From positions 1 to 64,000 of the forward strand of contig NZ_SJNT01000011.1 of the NCBI RefSeq assembly GCF_004331035.1: 64,000 nucleotides of DNA. The letters run 5' to 3'. The DNA is from Acinetobacter sp. ANC 4910 (lineage in GTDB: Bacteria > Pseudomonadota > Gammaproteobacteria > Pseudomonadales > Moraxellaceae). The notes beneath the pieces were generated by a model. It was given only the letters and a program-made list of their open reading frames with translations. It did not search any database and was not told where the DNA came from. This document shows positions 33,464-44,545 of this stretch, piece after piece; position 1 is the first letter of the stretch, and each line of letters begins with the position of its first letter. Both the position numbers and the translations under genes were made by a program.

Positions 33464-34313
33464 GTGGCTGCTCCATCGCTAATGAATCGGAAAACAGCAC
33501 CACAACATGATGACCACTGGCTAACTGCGCCGCGGGAACCACATCAATCTGTGCAAATTCACCCGTCGTATGTCGGCTCACTTTAGACACTGTACCGACC
33601 AAATATCCTGCTGGGAAATGCGCCCCTAAACCTGAGCTATACACTTTTTCACCCACCTTAATATTGGCACTGGTCGGAACGTATTCCATTTTCAGATGTC
33701 CTAAATCACCTGTACCTGAAACAATAGCACGCATGCCTGTGTACTCTAAACGTACCGATAAAGAATGATCTTTGTCGGAAAGCAGCATGACACGGCTACT
33801 GTGCGGATACACATTGATGATTTGCCCCATAATACCTTTATCGTCCAGTACCGTTTGTCCAACTTTCAAGTTGTTGGTTGAACCACGGTTAATCACAATA
33901 ATATGGCGTAATGGATCCGCATCCGTCCCAATGACTTCAGCAATTTCCATTCGACCATCAATAATTAAAGGCGTATCGAGTAAACCACGTAAACGTGTAT
34001 TTTCAGCAGAAAGCTCGGACAGCTTTTGCAAACGCACTTGGGCTTGTAGCAACTCCGCCTGCATGGCAGTGTTTTCACGACGTAATTGTGCCTCAGACTT
34101 GGTCTGCTGAGTTAACCATTCGCTGGACAATACAGGATAACTTGCCAAGGCATAAATGGGATTATATGCCGCATACAAGACATCTCTTGCAGGCTGTATC
34201 ACATGAGGTAAGCGCCAGTTAAAAAATAGCACCACCAAACATGTTACAACCGCAATGATAAATGAGCGAAATGATGGGGGCTGCCTAGAAAACAAATTTG
34301 TTTGCACAGCCAA
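33450..34313 (-). CDS. mreC: rod shape-determining protein MreC
   Basis: 287 residues. One N-terminal membrane helix (FIIAVVTCLVVLFFNW, about 18-33), a coiled coil (about 75-110, LRRENTAMQAELLQAQVRLQKL), then the periplasmic beta domains (IGTDADPLRHIIVINRGSTNNLKVGQTV; GLGAHFPAGYLVGTVSKV). MreC is the periplasmic scaffold that activates PBP2-RodA. Starts 8 bp after mreB. Confidence 0.94.
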   Translation of the reverse strand: MAVQTNLFSRQPPSFRSFIIAVVTCLVVLFFNWRLPHVIQPARDVLYAAYNPIYALASYPVLSSEWLTQQTKSEAQLRRENTAMQAELLQAQVRLQKLSELSAENTRLRGLLDTPLIIDGRMEIAEVIGTDADPLRHIIVINRGSTNNLKVGQTVLDDKGIMGQIINVYPHSSRVMLLSDKDHSLSVRLEYTGMRAIVSGTGDLGHLKMEYVPTSANIKVGEKVYSSGLGAHFPAGYLVGTVSKVSRHTTGEFAQIDVVPAAQLASGHHVVVLFSDSLAMEQPHANR

Positions 34314-34321
34314 ATCCTTAA

Positions 34322-35383
<1,062 letters not shown>

Positions 35384-35500
35384 TTAACTTTATATGGACG
35401 CAAGGTCGCAACTTTAACTAAATGTGATGCTTTGAACAAGTCAATCGCTTATTATAACGCACGATATTTTGAAATTTTTTAATACTGATTAGGTGATGTT

Positions 35501-35815
35501 ATGTCTACATCGGATGCTCAGCATTCAGCAGATTTAAATGCTCAAACCGTTTCAGCGATCGCCAATCTTGCTCGTTTGTCGCTAGATGATACGCAATCTG
35601 CTGAATATGCTCAAAGTTTAAACAAAATTTTAGGCATGATGGAAACCTTAAAAGGCATCGACACCGAAGGTGTTGAACCATTGAAAAGCCCTTTCGACAA
35701 TCCACAGCCGTTACGTGAAGACGTGGTGACTGAACAGAATCATCGTGAAGAATATCAAGCTGTTGCACCTGCAACTGAAGCAGGCTTGTACCTTGTACCA
35801 CGCGTGATTGAATAA
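35501..35815 (+). CDS. gatC: Asp-tRNA(Asn)/Glu-tRNA(Gln) amidotransferase subunit C
   Basis: 104 residues; the GatC belt wraps GatA-GatB. Seen: VSAIANLARLSLDDTQSAEYAQSLNKIL at the start, DPLRED-type motif PLREDVV and a final LYLVPRVIE. First gene of gatCAB. The complex amidates mischarged Glu-tRNA(Gln) and/or Asp-tRNA(Asn). Confidence 0.95.
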   Translation: MSTSDAQHSADLNAQTVSAIANLARLSLDDTQSAEYAQSLNKILGMMETLKGIDTEGVEPLKSPFDNPQPLREDVVTEQNHREEYQAVAPATEAGLYLVPRVIE

Positions 35816-35868
35816 TTTTCACTCAGTTGAACCATTTTTTTTAAATTAAACGTAAAGAATTATTTCTC

Positions 35869-37347
35869 ATGACCGATTTACACCGCTTATCGATTCGTGA
35901 ACTTGCTGAGGGTTTGGCACAAGCTCAATTCTCTTCTCGCGAACTGACTGCACATTATTTAAAACGTATTGAAAAAATCGATGCTCAAGTTCAATCCTAT
36001 GTGACGGTGACGGCTGAACAAGCTTTGGCTCAAGCCGATGCCGCAGATGCTTTACGTCAAGCAGGTCAAGCGACTGTGCTCACAGGCGTGCCGATTGCAC
36101 ACAAAGATATTTTCTGTACTCAAGGCATTCGCACTTCTGCGGGTTCTAAGATGTTGGACAACTTTATCTCTCCTTACGATGCAACAGTGGTTGCCAAAGG
36201 TAAAACCGCAGGTCTGGTGACTTTAGGTAAAGTGAACATGGACGAATTTGCCATGGGTTCAACCTCTGAGAACTCATTCTACGGTGCTACAGCTAACCCT
36301 TGGAACTTAGGTCATGTACCAGGTGGTTCTTCAGGTGGTTCTGCAGCAGCCGTTGCAGCAGACCTTGCTCCATTTGCGACAGGTACCGATACAGGCGGTT
36401 CAATCCGTCAGCCTGCTTCGTTCTGTGGTTTAACGGGTCTAAAACCGACCTATGGTCGTGTATCCCGTTTCGGGATGATTGCTTATGCATCATCACTCGA
36501 TCAAGGTGGCCCAATGGCACGTTCGGCAGAAGACTGTGCCTACCTCATGAACGTGATGGCTGGTCATGATGCGAAAGACTCAACGTCTATTGAAAAAGAC
36601 GTTGATGATTATGTGGCAAACCTAAACAACACAGCGGTTAAAGGCTTACGCATTGGTATTCCAAAGCAATACTTTAATGTCGCTGGTTTAGACGCCGCAG
36701 TAAAAGCACGTGTTGAAGAGTCATTGAAGAAGTTGGAAGAGATGGGCGCAACACTTGTTGAGATTGATCTCAACATGACTGAAGCTTATGTTCCAACCTA
36801 TTATTTGATTGCACCTGCGGAAGCATCATCTAACCTCTCTCGTTTTGATGGCGTGCGTTACGGCTATCGCTGTGAAAACCCGACGGATATTTTAGACCTG
36901 TATAAACGCTCTCGTTCTGAAGGTTTTGGCCCTGAAGTACAACGTCGTATCTTGATTGGAACCTATGCGTTGTCTGCGGGTTACTACGATGCGTACTACG
37001 TGAAAGCACAGAAAGTTCGTCGCTTAATTCAACAAGACTTCTTAAAAGCCTTTGAACAAGTCGATGTGATTGCTGCACCATCTGCACCAACGACTGCTTA
37101 CCGCATTGGCGCATCGTTAGACCCAGTCGAAGTGTATTTGGGCGACATCTACACCATCGCAGTGAACTTGGCAGGTTTACCAGCCATCAACGCCCCTGTT
37201 GGCTTTGACCAAGATCAACTCCCTGTTGGTTTACAGTTGATTGGTAACTACTGGTCAGAATCACAATTGTTGTCAATTGTTCATCAATACCAACAAAACA
37301 CGGACTGGCACACCAAACGTGCAGCAATTGCTGAGGAGAATGCATAA
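35869..37347 (+). CDS. gatA: Asp-tRNA(Asn)/Glu-tRNA(Gln) amidotransferase subunit A
   Basis: 492 residues, the amidase subunit that frees ammonia from glutamine. Catalytic Ser-cisSer-Lys set visible: Lys in IAHKDIF (near 79), [13 protein letters not shown] (near 151-163) and [16 protein letters not shown] (near 171-186). Overlaps gatB by 1 bp (TAATG), a translational-coupling arrangement. Confidence 0.97.
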   Translation: MTDLHRLSIRELAEGLAQAQFSSRELTAHYLKRIEKIDAQVQSYVTVTAEQALAQADAADALRQAGQATVLTGVPIAHKDIFCTQGIRTSAGSKMLDNFISPYDATVVAKGKTAGLVTLGKVNMDEFAMGSTSENSFYGATANPWNLGHVPGGSSGGSAAAVAADLAPFATGTDTGGSIRQPASFCGLTGLKPTYGRVSRFGMIAYASSLDQGGPMARSAEDCAYLMNVMAGHDAKDSTSIEKDVDDYVANLNNTAVKGLRIGIPKQYFNVAGLDAAVKARVEESLKKLEEMGATLVEIDLNMTEAYVPTYYLIAPAEASSNLSRFDGVRYGYRCENPTDILDLYKRSRSEGFGPEVQRRILIGTYALSAGYYDAYYVKAQKVRRLIQQDFLKAFEQVDVIAAPSAPTTAYRIGASLDPVEVYLGDIYTIAVNLAGLPAINAPVGFDQDQLPVGLQLIGNYWSESQLLSIVHQYQQNTDWHTKRAAIAEENA

Positions 37348-38813
37348 TGGCTGAAGCTCAAAAGTTGAAATTGATTGACGGTTGGGAAGTCGTTATCGGG
37401 ATTGAGATTCACACTCAGCTTGCGACCAAATCTAAAATTTTCTCAGGTTCTTCGACTGAATTTGGTCAAGACCCAAATACACAAGCCAGCCTTGTTGACT
37501 TGGCTATGCCGGGTGTATTGCCTGTTTTAAATAAACAAGTGGTGGATTTGGCGATTCGTTTTGGTTTGGGTATTGATGCGTACATCGACCAAGCATCCGT
37601 ATTTGCACGTAAAAACTACTTCTATCCAGACTCGCCAAAAGGCTACCAAATTAGCCAGATGGACAACCCGATTGTGGGCTTGGGTCATATCGACATTCAA
37701 CTTGAAGATGGTACGGTGAAGCGCATTGGCGTAACACGTGCTCACCTAGAAGAAGATGCGGGTAAATCAATCCATGACCAGTTTGAAGGGATGTCAGGTA
37801 TCGACTTAAACCGTGCAGGTACACCTTTACTTGAAATCGTGTCTGAACCTGACATGCGTTCGGTTGAAGAAGCTGTGGCGTATATCAAGTCGATTCACAC
37901 TTTAGTACGTTGGTTAGGTATTTCTGACGGTAACATGGCAGAAGGTTCATTCCGTGCCGACTGTAACGTGTCGCTACGTCGTCCGGGCAACGAATTTGGT
38001 ACACGTTGTGAACTGAAAAACCTCAACTCATTCCGTTTCATTGAACAAGCGATCAATGTTGAAATTGAACGCCAAATGGACATTTTGGAAGACGGCGGCA
38101 AAATCGACCAAGAAACACGTCTATTTGACCCAGTAAAAATGGAAACGCGTTCGATGCGTTCGAAAGAAGAAGCGAACGATTACCGCTACTTCCCAGACCC
38201 AGACTTGTTGCCTGTGATTATTCCAGATGCACAAATCGAAGCAGCACGCGCAACATTACCTGAGTTACCTGCGGCACGTCGTGAGCGTTTCGTGGCGGAC
38301 TTTGGGGTGACTGAGTACGATGCACACGTGTTAACACTGACTCGTGAAATGTCTGAGTTTTATGAAGCAGTGGTTGAAGCGGCTGGCGGTGCGGCTCAAG
38401 GTAAAGTATCTGCAAACTGGGTGATGGGCGAATTCTCGGGTGCTTTAAACAAAGCAGGCTTAGAGTTGGCGGATTCCCCTATTTCGGCTGAGCAATTGGG
38501 CGGCATGATCGCGCGTATTGTGGACAATACCATTAACGGCAAAATCGCTAAGCAAGTGTTTGGCTTTATGTGGGAAGAAGGCAAAACTGCCGATGCCATT
38601 ATTGCTGAAAAAGGCTTGAAGCAAGAAACTGATACAGGTGCGATTGAAGCGATTATTAAAGACGTGCTTGCAGCCAACGAGAAGATGGTTGAGGAATACA
38701 AGTCTGGTAAAGAGAAAGCCTTTAACGGTCTTGTGGGTCAAGTGATGAAAGCTGCAAAAGGCAAAGCTAACCCTGCGCAAGTAAATGAATTAATGAAGAA
38801 GTTGATTGGTTAA
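37347..38813 (+). CDS. gatB: Asp-tRNA(Asn)/Glu-tRNA(Gln) amidotransferase subunit B
   Basis: 488 residues. The kinase-like cradle domain opens [13 protein letters not shown], with [23 protein letters not shown] and [10 protein letters not shown]; the C-terminal helical and YqeY-like tail (about 330-488, ending ...[17 protein letters not shown]) binds tRNA. It activates the misacylated tRNA with ATP before amide transfer. Terminator at 38829-38859. Confidence 0.97.
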   Translation: MAEAQKLKLIDGWEVVIGIEIHTQLATKSKIFSGSSTEFGQDPNTQASLVDLAMPGVLPVLNKQVVDLAIRFGLGIDAYIDQASVFARKNYFYPDSPKGYQISQMDNPIVGLGHIDIQLEDGTVKRIGVTRAHLEEDAGKSIHDQFEGMSGIDLNRAGTPLLEIVSEPDMRSVEEAVAYIKSIHTLVRWLGISDGNMAEGSFRADCNVSLRRPGNEFGTRCELKNLNSFRFIEQAINVEIERQMDILEDGGKIDQETRLFDPVKMETRSMRSKEEANDYRYFPDPDLLPVIIPDAQIEAARATLPELPAARRERFVADFGVTEYDAHVLTLTREMSEFYEAVVEAAGGAAQGKVSANWVMGEFSGALNKAGLELADSPISAEQLGGMIARIVDNTINGKIAKQVFGFMWEEGKTADAIIAEKGLKQETDTGAIEAIIKDVLAANEKMVEEYKSGKEKAFNGLVGQVMKAAKGKANPAQVNELMKKLIG

Positions 38814-38828
38814 GACTGATTAATTTTG

Positions 38829-38859
38829 AAAAAAAACCCGCTGTGAAGCGGGTTTTTTT
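38829..38859 (+). terminator. intrinsic terminator after gatB, also facing the putAbiC-like gene
   Basis: AACCCGCT / AGCGGGTT with a GTGA loop, long A-run before and T-run after, so it works in both directions between convergent gatB and the putAbiC-like gene. Confidence 0.92.
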
Positions 38860-40231
38860 ATATGATTTTTATATCAATTAATTTATATGTTTCTAAATTA
38901 TCAATCTGAATTTTAGAAACGTCACCATTGGGTATAATAAAACCGAAATTATTATTCTGCCTAGCTAAAATACTAACAGTAGTGAAAATCATATTTTGAT
39001 AATCTATACTGTAGCATTCCAACCTTTTATTAGCTTTATTCCGATAGCAGTATTCCATACCATTTTCACTAAATGTAAGGATTAGCTCATACCTACCTGT
39101 AAGTCCAGCTTCGACATTCAAAACAATTTCTTTATTATATTGTTTCTGAAAGAATTTATAGATAAATGGCTCATCCCCAAAGAAAATCTCATATAAATAA
39201 GTACTTTTCAAATCTAAAAATTTTTTATTATTTTGAAAAATTTTTTCATCATATCTATGTAATTGTAAAAGTAACTCAAAATTATAATTTCCAAAAATTT
39301 CACTTTTGTTCTCGACATAGTATTTGAAGTCCATATTTCTAAAAAAACCTGAATTTTCTAGAGTTTTTTGAAGAATTTTATCCTGAAAAGCATACCATGC
39401 TAAAATGTGCAACATTCCATTTGGAACCTGAGCTAATACAATATCAACATAATAATTTTGTGTTTCTATTTGTTCATTAAGATTATCTGTAATATCTAAT
39501 TTTTTACCAATGGTTATAAGAATAAGATTTAAGGATGAAAAATACTGAAGCAGATTTGTATCTTGGAATAGTGCTATATTTTTATTTTTTTCAATGAAGA
39601 TATCTTCATACTGCTTATTATGCTGTTCTTGCTGAGAATAGATTACATTTAAATATTGAAAATTTTTCAATAAATTAAAAAATAGACTATCAAATTGTTG
39701 TAGTTTTTGAGTTTTCTGAATTTCTTTTTGCGTTCCCGCATTATCTTTTAATGCATTTGTACTCTCCTTTAACTCTTCCCGACTCACTTCTAATGTACGA
39801 TAAGTGACGAACCATGTAGCAAATAATAGGATAATACTAATAAAACCAATAATTGGATTTAGTGTTCCACCAATAAAATCTCCGAAAGTTCCCCAATTAC
39901 CTATTAAACTTGAGTCATTAATGTTAGACGTTTTTTTTAGAGTAATGAGTTGGTTATTTGAATCAAGAACCTCTTTAAAATATGGCGAATATAATTTATC
40001 AAATAACTGATATCCTAGATATCCAATTAAAAGACCAATAATTAAAAAAGCCATAATAAAACATATATTTATTTTCAACTTAGTCTGTTGTTTTATGTCA
40101 TCACAGAATTTCTTTACTTTCTCTCTTACTCTATAAAAGACGCTATAATTTACTTCAGCCCACCAAAACAAAATACTTAATAAAATCAAAAATGAAAATA
40201 AAAACTGTAACATATAAAATTTATAATTCAT
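38858..40231 (-). CDS. putative phage abortive-infection membrane protein (putAbiC-like)
   Basis: 457 residues. Three N-terminal membrane helices (about 5-25, 55-77, and 122-145). The block WGTFGDFIGGTLNPIIGF then TWFVTYRTLEVSREELKES and QKLQQFDSLFFNLL follows the layout of putAbiC proteins, which also pair a membrane anchor, a coiled coil and a cytoplasmic domain. Antiphage action is reported only for some relatives. The gene is clearly richer in A+T than gatB or its right-hand neighbours, no Shine-Dalgarno is visible at ATG 40231 (another ATG lies at 40213), and it sits alone after gatB, all consistent with acquired DNA. Confidence 0.68.
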   Translation of the reverse strand: MNYKFYMLQFLFSFLILLSILFWWAEVNYSVFYRVREKVKKFCDDIKQQTKLKINICFIMAFLIIGLLIGYLGYQLFDKLYSPYFKEVLDSNNQLITLKKTSNINDSSLIGNWGTFGDFIGGTLNPIIGFISIILLFATWFVTYRTLEVSREELKESTNALKDNAGTQKEIQKTQKLQQFDSLFFNLLKNFQYLNVIYSQQEQHNKQYEDIFIEKNKNIALFQDTNLLQYFSSLNLILITIGKKLDITDNLNEQIETQNYYVDIVLAQVPNGMLHILAWYAFQDKILQKTLENSGFFRNMDFKYYVENKSEIFGNYNFELLLQLHRYDEKIFQNNKKFLDLKSTYLYEIFFGDEPFIYKFFQKQYNKEIVLNVEAGLTGRYELILTFSENGMEYCYRNKANKRLECYSIDYQNMIFTTVSILARQNNNFGFIIPNGDVSKIQIDNLETYKLIDIKII

Positions 40232-40518
40232 TAAAATTCAGTATCTTAATATAGATTGCATACTTTTAAAAGCTAATTAACCACATACCTAGTAAAAAAG
40301 CATCCTCCGCCTTCTCCCAATGAGAGAAGAAGCTTTCATTATAAATCCAATGCCGTCATCAATTTTGTAATGGATCCCCCTTTTTAAGAAAAGTTAGGGA
40401 GATGTATTTAAAAGCTCAAAAAATGCCTCATAAATGAGAGCTAAAACCTCCTATCTAATTCCTCAAAATCAACTACACTAAACTCATTCTAATACTTTAA
40501 AAAAACCAAAGGACAAAA
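40232..40518. other. gap with degenerate CT-rich inverted repeats
   Basis: It contains CTTCTCCC-AAT-GAGAGAAG (about 40313-40331) and a GATCCCCCTTTTTAAG segment (about 40374) of the kind that recurs as a short intergenic repeat in Acinetobacter genomes (recalled, not tested). No coding capacity. It adjoins the putAbiC-like gene and may mark the right edge of an insertion. Confidence 0.35.
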
Positions 40519-40986
40519 ATGAAAACAGCTATCCTCACACTTTCTACGCTTGCCTTCCTCAGCACCACTACATTTGCAGAAACCAACCCCAAAGTTCCTA
40601 CCAAAGAAGCCAGCCAAATCTTCAAAGCGGCTGGCTTCAAAAAAACAAAGTATGGTTGGGAAGGCAACTGCGATATAGGTGAAATCACCACATATAAAGA
40701 TTTAAATGGTGATGGACTAAAAGACGCTGTTATCTCTGATTCCAGCACTATGTGCTATGGCAATACAGGTGCCGGCTACCACATCGTTACTCAGCAAAAA
40801 ACTGGAAATTGGAAACTCATTTTTGAAAACATGGGCATCCCTACTTTTCTAAAAACCAAAGGAAAAGACGGCTGGCCAGATATTGAAAATGGTGGCCCCG
40901 GATTTTGTTTTGCTGTTTACCGCTGGAATGGTCAAAAATATGATGTCAACCGTTATGAATATCAGGGCAAAGCCTGTTCATTGTGA
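40519..40986 (+). CDS. exported protein of unknown function with a DxNGDGxxD calcium-like loop
   Basis: 155 residues. Signal peptide MKTAILTLSTLAFLSTTTFA. The mature part has DLNGDGLKDAVISD (an EF-hand/FG-GAP-like loop) and five cysteines (CDIG, MCYG, FCFA, ACSL), suggesting disulfide bonding in the periplasm. No family assigned with confidence. Terminator at 41009-41035. Confidence 0.72.
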   Translation: MKTAILTLSTLAFLSTTTFAETNPKVPTKEASQIFKAAGFKKTKYGWEGNCDIGEITTYKDLNGDGLKDAVISDSSTMCYGNTGAGYHIVTQQKTGNWKLIFENMGIPTFLKTKGKDGWPDIENGGPGFCFAVYRWNGQKYDVNRYEYQGKACSL

Positions 40987-41008
40987 TAAATGAAACTGTA
41001 ATAAAATA

Positions 41009-41035
41009 AAAATCCCTCATCAATGAGGGATTTTA
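41009..41035. terminator. bidirectional terminator between two exported-protein genes
   Basis: A 12-bp stem AAAATCCCTCAT / ATGAGGGATTTT with a 2-nt centre, between convergent genes. Confidence 0.88.
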
Positions 41036-41044
41036 TGCAATCTA

Positions 41045-41560
41045 CTAACGCACCACACCCAACTTATTCCAAATCTCAGGCGTCAAAAACGTCGTCACCA
41101 TCTTGTTTAAATCCACATAACGCAACAAACCATTCAACTGCTGCTTTACTTCGGTATTCTTTACAATTTCCTCGCCTGTAATCTGTCCCAACTGCTGAAA
41201 ACTCTCCCCAACCGCTTGAATACCCTCTGCCTGAATCACGGCTTTGGTTTGTGCCGAACATTGCTCGACTAAAATGCGCTGCAACACCTGCGCCACGTTT
41301 TTATCTAGTGCGGTTTTCTGATCTTCCGTGACCTGACTGTACTGCTTTAAATCGGGATGCGTCGATAACGCCACAAAGGTCCACTGCAACACCGCAGTTT
41401 TATCGGTAGCCGTCGTCGATTTCACTAGACAATCACTCAGTTGATCGACCGTGGTACTCGCTATACTCATCTGCGTTGCACCCAAAACCGTGGCTGCCAA
41501 CAACACCGCACGACCAAGACCCGACCATTTCCCCTGAATTTTCACAAGCTGAACAAACAT
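41045..41560 (-). CDS. exported protein of unknown function
   Basis: 171 residues from ATG 41560 (MFVQLVKIQGKW); the longer frame would use GTG 41599. A hydrophobic segment GRAVLLAATVLGATQMSIA (about 17-35) looks like a signal peptide with an extended n-region. The mature part is helical with two cysteines (DCLVK and EQCSA). I cannot name a family. It lies 45 bp downstream of the LysR gene on the same strand. Confidence 0.6.
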   Translation of the reverse strand: MFVQLVKIQGKWSGLGRAVLLAATVLGATQMSIASTTVDQLSDCLVKSTTATDKTAVLQWTFVALSTHPDLKQYSQVTEDQKTALDKNVAQVLQRILVEQCSAQTKAVIQAEGIQAVGESFQQLGQITGEEIVKNTEVKQQLNGLLRYVDLNKMVTTFLTPEIWNKLGVVR

Positions 41561-41605
41561 CTGCTGAATTCCAATAACTGATTGGCTTCTTTGTAGCACA
41601 GGACT

Positions 41606-42526
41606 TTAGCGTTGGTTGTTATGACTCTGTATCTCGTGGTGCTGTCTACCCAACAATCGCAACACATGCTGTAAACGTACATTTTCAGGATTGTCCTTAT
41701 ACACTGCATAAATTGGGGCAATAAATGGTGGCTCTGCCTTTAACGACTTATACACAATCTGTTTGTTCCAAAAATCTCGAATGGCTTCAGGCACAATGGA
41801 TAAACCAATACCTGCGGCAATCAAGTTTAAACTAGAGGTTAACCGTGGGGCTTCTTGGACAATTTTGGGACTAAACCCCGCCTGATAGCAACTTGCCATA
41901 ATATTGTCGAATAAGTCTTGCCCTGCTAAACGGCGATACAATACAAAATCGTAAGGCTCTAAAGCTAACAATTGGATTGCATCTGGCTGTTCTGCCAATG
42001 GATGATTATTCGGCATCGCCACAATCAATGGCTCATCCAATACGGGCAGGCTATTTAACCCCAAACCAATCGGTGCGGGTTTGCGTAAAAATACGATGTC
42101 ATTTTTATCATTGCTGATGGAATCAATCAGTGAATTACTGCCATCTTCTTCTAGATGAATCGACACCGCAGGAAAAGCTTCACGGAAGCTCCGCAGCAAG
42201 GCAGGTAAAAAAGGATGCAGCCCAACCGAATTGGTAAAGCCAATATTCAACTGCCCTTCCAAACCTTGGGTAATGTTCTTCACGCGCTGTGGAATTGCCT
42301 GTGCATGCATCAATATGGTTAGTGCTTCCTGATACAACACTTTCCCTGCTTCAGTTGCCTCTACGCCACGCGGTAAACGCTTCAGTAGCTGCACATTCAA
42401 TTCATCTTCCAGACCTTTAATGATGCGGGTCAAAGGTGGCTGCTGCATATTTAAACGCACGGCTGCACGTGAAATATTACTTTCTTCTACCACTACCACA
42501 AAGGCATTGAGCTTGTGTATATCCAT
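41606..42526 (-). CDS. LysR-family regulator beside a chromate-type transporter
   Basis: 306 residues from ATG 42526 (MDIHKLNAFVVV), with GGAAG before it. HTH: ISRAAVRLNMQQPPLTRIIKGLEDEL. The C-terminal LysR sensor domain is complete (FTNSVGLHPFLPALL...). Divergent from the chr pair; the gap holds a T-N11-A dyad, so it most likely regulates the transporter and itself. Confidence 0.87.
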   Translation of the reverse strand: MDIHKLNAFVVVVEESNISRAAVRLNMQQPPLTRIIKGLEDELNVQLLKRLPRGVEATEAGKVLYQEALTILMHAQAIPQRVKNITQGLEGQLNIGFTNSVGLHPFLPALLRSFREAFPAVSIHLEEDGSNSLIDSISNDKNDIVFLRKPAPIGLGLNSLPVLDEPLIVAMPNNHPLAEQPDAIQLLALEPYDFVLYRRLAGQDLFDNIMASCYQAGFSPKIVQEAPRLTSSLNLIAAGIGLSIVPEAIRDFWNKQIVYKSLKAEPPFIAPIYAVYKDNPENVRLQHVLRLLGRQHHEIQSHNNQR

Positions 42527-42546
42527 CTTCCGCCCTCTAAACCAAA

Positions 42547-42563
42547 CATACTTTTTAGGTATG
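42547..42563. promoter_or_regulatory. LysR-type T-N11-A dyad
   Basis: CATAC-TTTTTAG-GTATG, a perfect ATAC-N7-GTAT LysR box, 21 bp upstream of the LysR ATG in the divergent gap. A second half-site ATAC occurs near 42608. Confidence 0.6.
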
Positions 42564-42640
42564 GATTGCACCATAAATAGAATTTTTCATTATAACGCAA
42601 GAGGCGCATACTTTTAACATTAGAACGAGTGAGGTCAGCA

Positions 42641-43216
42641 ATGAAAACTGAAGTCATGACATTGGAGCAAGACATTCATCCCAATAATCAGGAATTATTT
42701 ATGGGGTTTATGAAACTTGGTCTGATGGGGTTTGGTGGAGTACTGCCACTGGCACACCGTATGATTGTGGATGATCGTAAATGGCTGACGATTGAGGAAT
42801 TCACGCATTTACTTGGAGTGTGCCAACTACTGCCTGGCGGCAATATTATTAATATGTCAGTCGCAATTGGCTATCAATTTCAAGGAATTAAAGGTGCAAT
42901 AAGTGCTGTGGTGGGTCTAATCTCAGCACCCACTTTAATTGTGATTATGCTGTATGAACTGTATGCAAAATTTCAGTCCATCCCCATGGTCAAACACATG
43001 CTTGAAGGTTTGGCAGCGGCTGCCGCAGGTTTGTTGTTTGCGATGGGATTAAAAATGCTACGTCCCATTATGAAACGTTATTTAACTTGGTTGACCATTG
43101 GCATGACTTTTTTATTTATGCTGGTCATCAAAATTCCATTGCTGCTGACTTTGCTGATTTTAGTTACCCTCAATATCACAGTTTTAAGCCTGAATAAAGG
43201 AGCAAAAAACGCATGA
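42641..43216 (+). CDS. chromate transporter-family protein, N-terminal-type half
   Basis: 191 residues from ATG 42641, with GAGGT 6 nt upstream; the longer frame needs GTG. Five to six membrane helices. The CHR motifs GFMKLGLMGFGGVLPL and CQLLPGGNIINMSVAIGY are present. In ChrA these halves are fused; here they are separate genes (short-chain CHR pair). Substrate could be chromate or another anion. Overlaps the next gene by 4 bp. Confidence 0.85.
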   Translation: MKTEVMTLEQDIHPNNQELFMGFMKLGLMGFGGVLPLAHRMIVDDRKWLTIEEFTHLLGVCQLLPGGNIINMSVAIGYQFQGIKGAISAVVGLISAPTLIVIMLYELYAKFQSIPMVKHMLEGLAAAAAGLLFAMGLKMLRPIMKRYLTWLTIGMTFLFMLVIKIPLLLTLLILVTLNITVLSLNKGAKNA

Positions 43217-43728
43217 TTCTGATTGCTTTAGCCATCGTTTTTACTCAGCTTTCGTTACTGGCTTTTGGCGGTGGTAATGCCATTTTGCCTGAAATACAAC
43301 ATCAAGTGGTCGAAGTACATCACTGGTTAACTGCCACAGAATTTAGCACCATGTTTGCGATGGCACAGGCAGCGCCCGGCCCCAATATGATGATTGTTCC
43401 GCTGGTGGGTTGGCATGTAGCGGGTCCCGCGGGACTGTTGGTCTCCTCATTTGCCAAATTTGGACCATCATCCGTGATTACGGTATTCGCACTCAAATTC
43501 TGGAATCAGTTTAAAGACCATCCTCTACGCGAACGCTTTGAAAAAGCCTTAAAACCGATTACGGTAGGCTTGGTGTTGGTCAGTGCATGGATTATTGCCG
43601 ATGCTTCAGCACAAAATAGTTTACTGATGGCCATCATTGCAATTACGACAGTGATGAGTCTGTTTAAGAAAGTACATCCTCTTTGGGTTATGCTCTTTGG
43701 TGCAACCGCAGGCGCTTGTTTTCTATAA
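43213..43728 (+). CDS. chromate transporter-family protein, C-terminal-type half
   Basis: 171 residues. CHR motifs QLSLLAFGGGNAILPEIQ and MAQAAPGPNMMIVPLVGWHVAGPAG are present, followed by three or four further helices. Begins ATGA within the end of the first half, so translation is coupled; the two proteins probably act as a heterodimer in the inner membrane. Confidence 0.85.
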   Translation: MILIALAIVFTQLSLLAFGGGNAILPEIQHQVVEVHHWLTATEFSTMFAMAQAAPGPNMMIVPLVGWHVAGPAGLLVSSFAKFGPSSVITVFALKFWNQFKDHPLRERFEKALKPITVGLVLVSAWIIADASAQNSLLMAIIAITTVMSLFKKVHPLWVMLFGATAGACFL

Positions 43729-43747
43729 AAATATCATAAAGGTAAAT

Positions 43748-43768
43748 AAACCCGCATTGTGCGGGTTT
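43748..43768. terminator. hairpin after the chromate transporter pair
   Basis: The stem AAACCCGCA / TGCGGGTTT with a 3-nt loop, 20 bp after the stop codon. Only a short T-run. Confidence 0.75.
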
Positions 43769-43840
43769 CATCATTTTTCTAATTAGATACGGAGTGAATC
43801 CAACTCACCGAGTGACATCTACTGTCGGATAAAACATGAT

Positions 43841-44323
43841 TTAATATTGCGCTAAATCTCGCTCCCGACAAGACAGTTCATAATATTCAGCTTGCGGTCG
43901 TCTTTTTAGAATATGACTATAATAATCAGTATTATCGTTTGCTATAAGGCCTAAAGAACACTGATTCTTTTTGGCAAATTGTTGCAACGCCGCCAAGTCC
44001 GCAGTTTTGCTTAATACAGCCCCCCAACCTTCACTGACACAACAGCCGACATACTGTGACATATATTCATCCGACACCGCGACCACATTTTGCCCCATAA
44101 ACTTGAGTGGTTTTTTAATGCGAAATACATCGTTGTAGTCATAACGGGAAACTTCAGGTTTCTTGGCAATAAAGCCACCCGCTTGTAAAACTTTAAAAGT
44201 CGGAAAATCTTGTTTCGCAGTCCCCATCCCCCGATAGCTGGTCATATCCGCAGCCATGGTCATTGAAGAAAAACTGATTGCGACCCACAACAAACTTTTT
44301 GAAACCCAGTGCTTCACGCCCAT
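43841..44323 (-). CDS. exported protein of unknown function
   Basis: 160 residues. Signal peptide with hydrophobic core SLLWVAISFSSMTMA (about 10-24). Mature part: YVGCCVSEGWGAVLSK with a vicinal Cys pair and two more Cys (QCSLG, SCRER). Ends in a charged RERDLAQY tail. No family recognised; the Cys content suggests a periplasmic, disulfide-bonded protein. Confidence 0.6.
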   Translation of the reverse strand: MGVKHWVSKSLLWVAISFSSMTMAADMTSYRGMGTAKQDFPTFKVLQAGGFIAKKPEVSRYDYNDVFRIKKPLKFMGQNVVAVSDEYMSQYVGCCVSEGWGAVLSKTADLAALQQFAKKNQCSLGLIANDNTDYYSHILKRRPQAEYYELSCRERDLAQY

Positions 44324-44545
44324 CTTTATTATCCTTTGTTATTGCTATAAGACAGACTGGCATTTTAATGCAGATCAGGTCTAAAACAACTGATGATCAC
44401 GATGATATTGACTGTCTTTTATTTTCCATCCCCTCCTGATAATTCGTTACGACTAAAGACAACAAAGCCTGACTTAAGCTGATCATTGGACTATGCTATG
44501 GTGAAGAAAAATGATTCCATACAGAACAACACAGAGAGAAAAATC

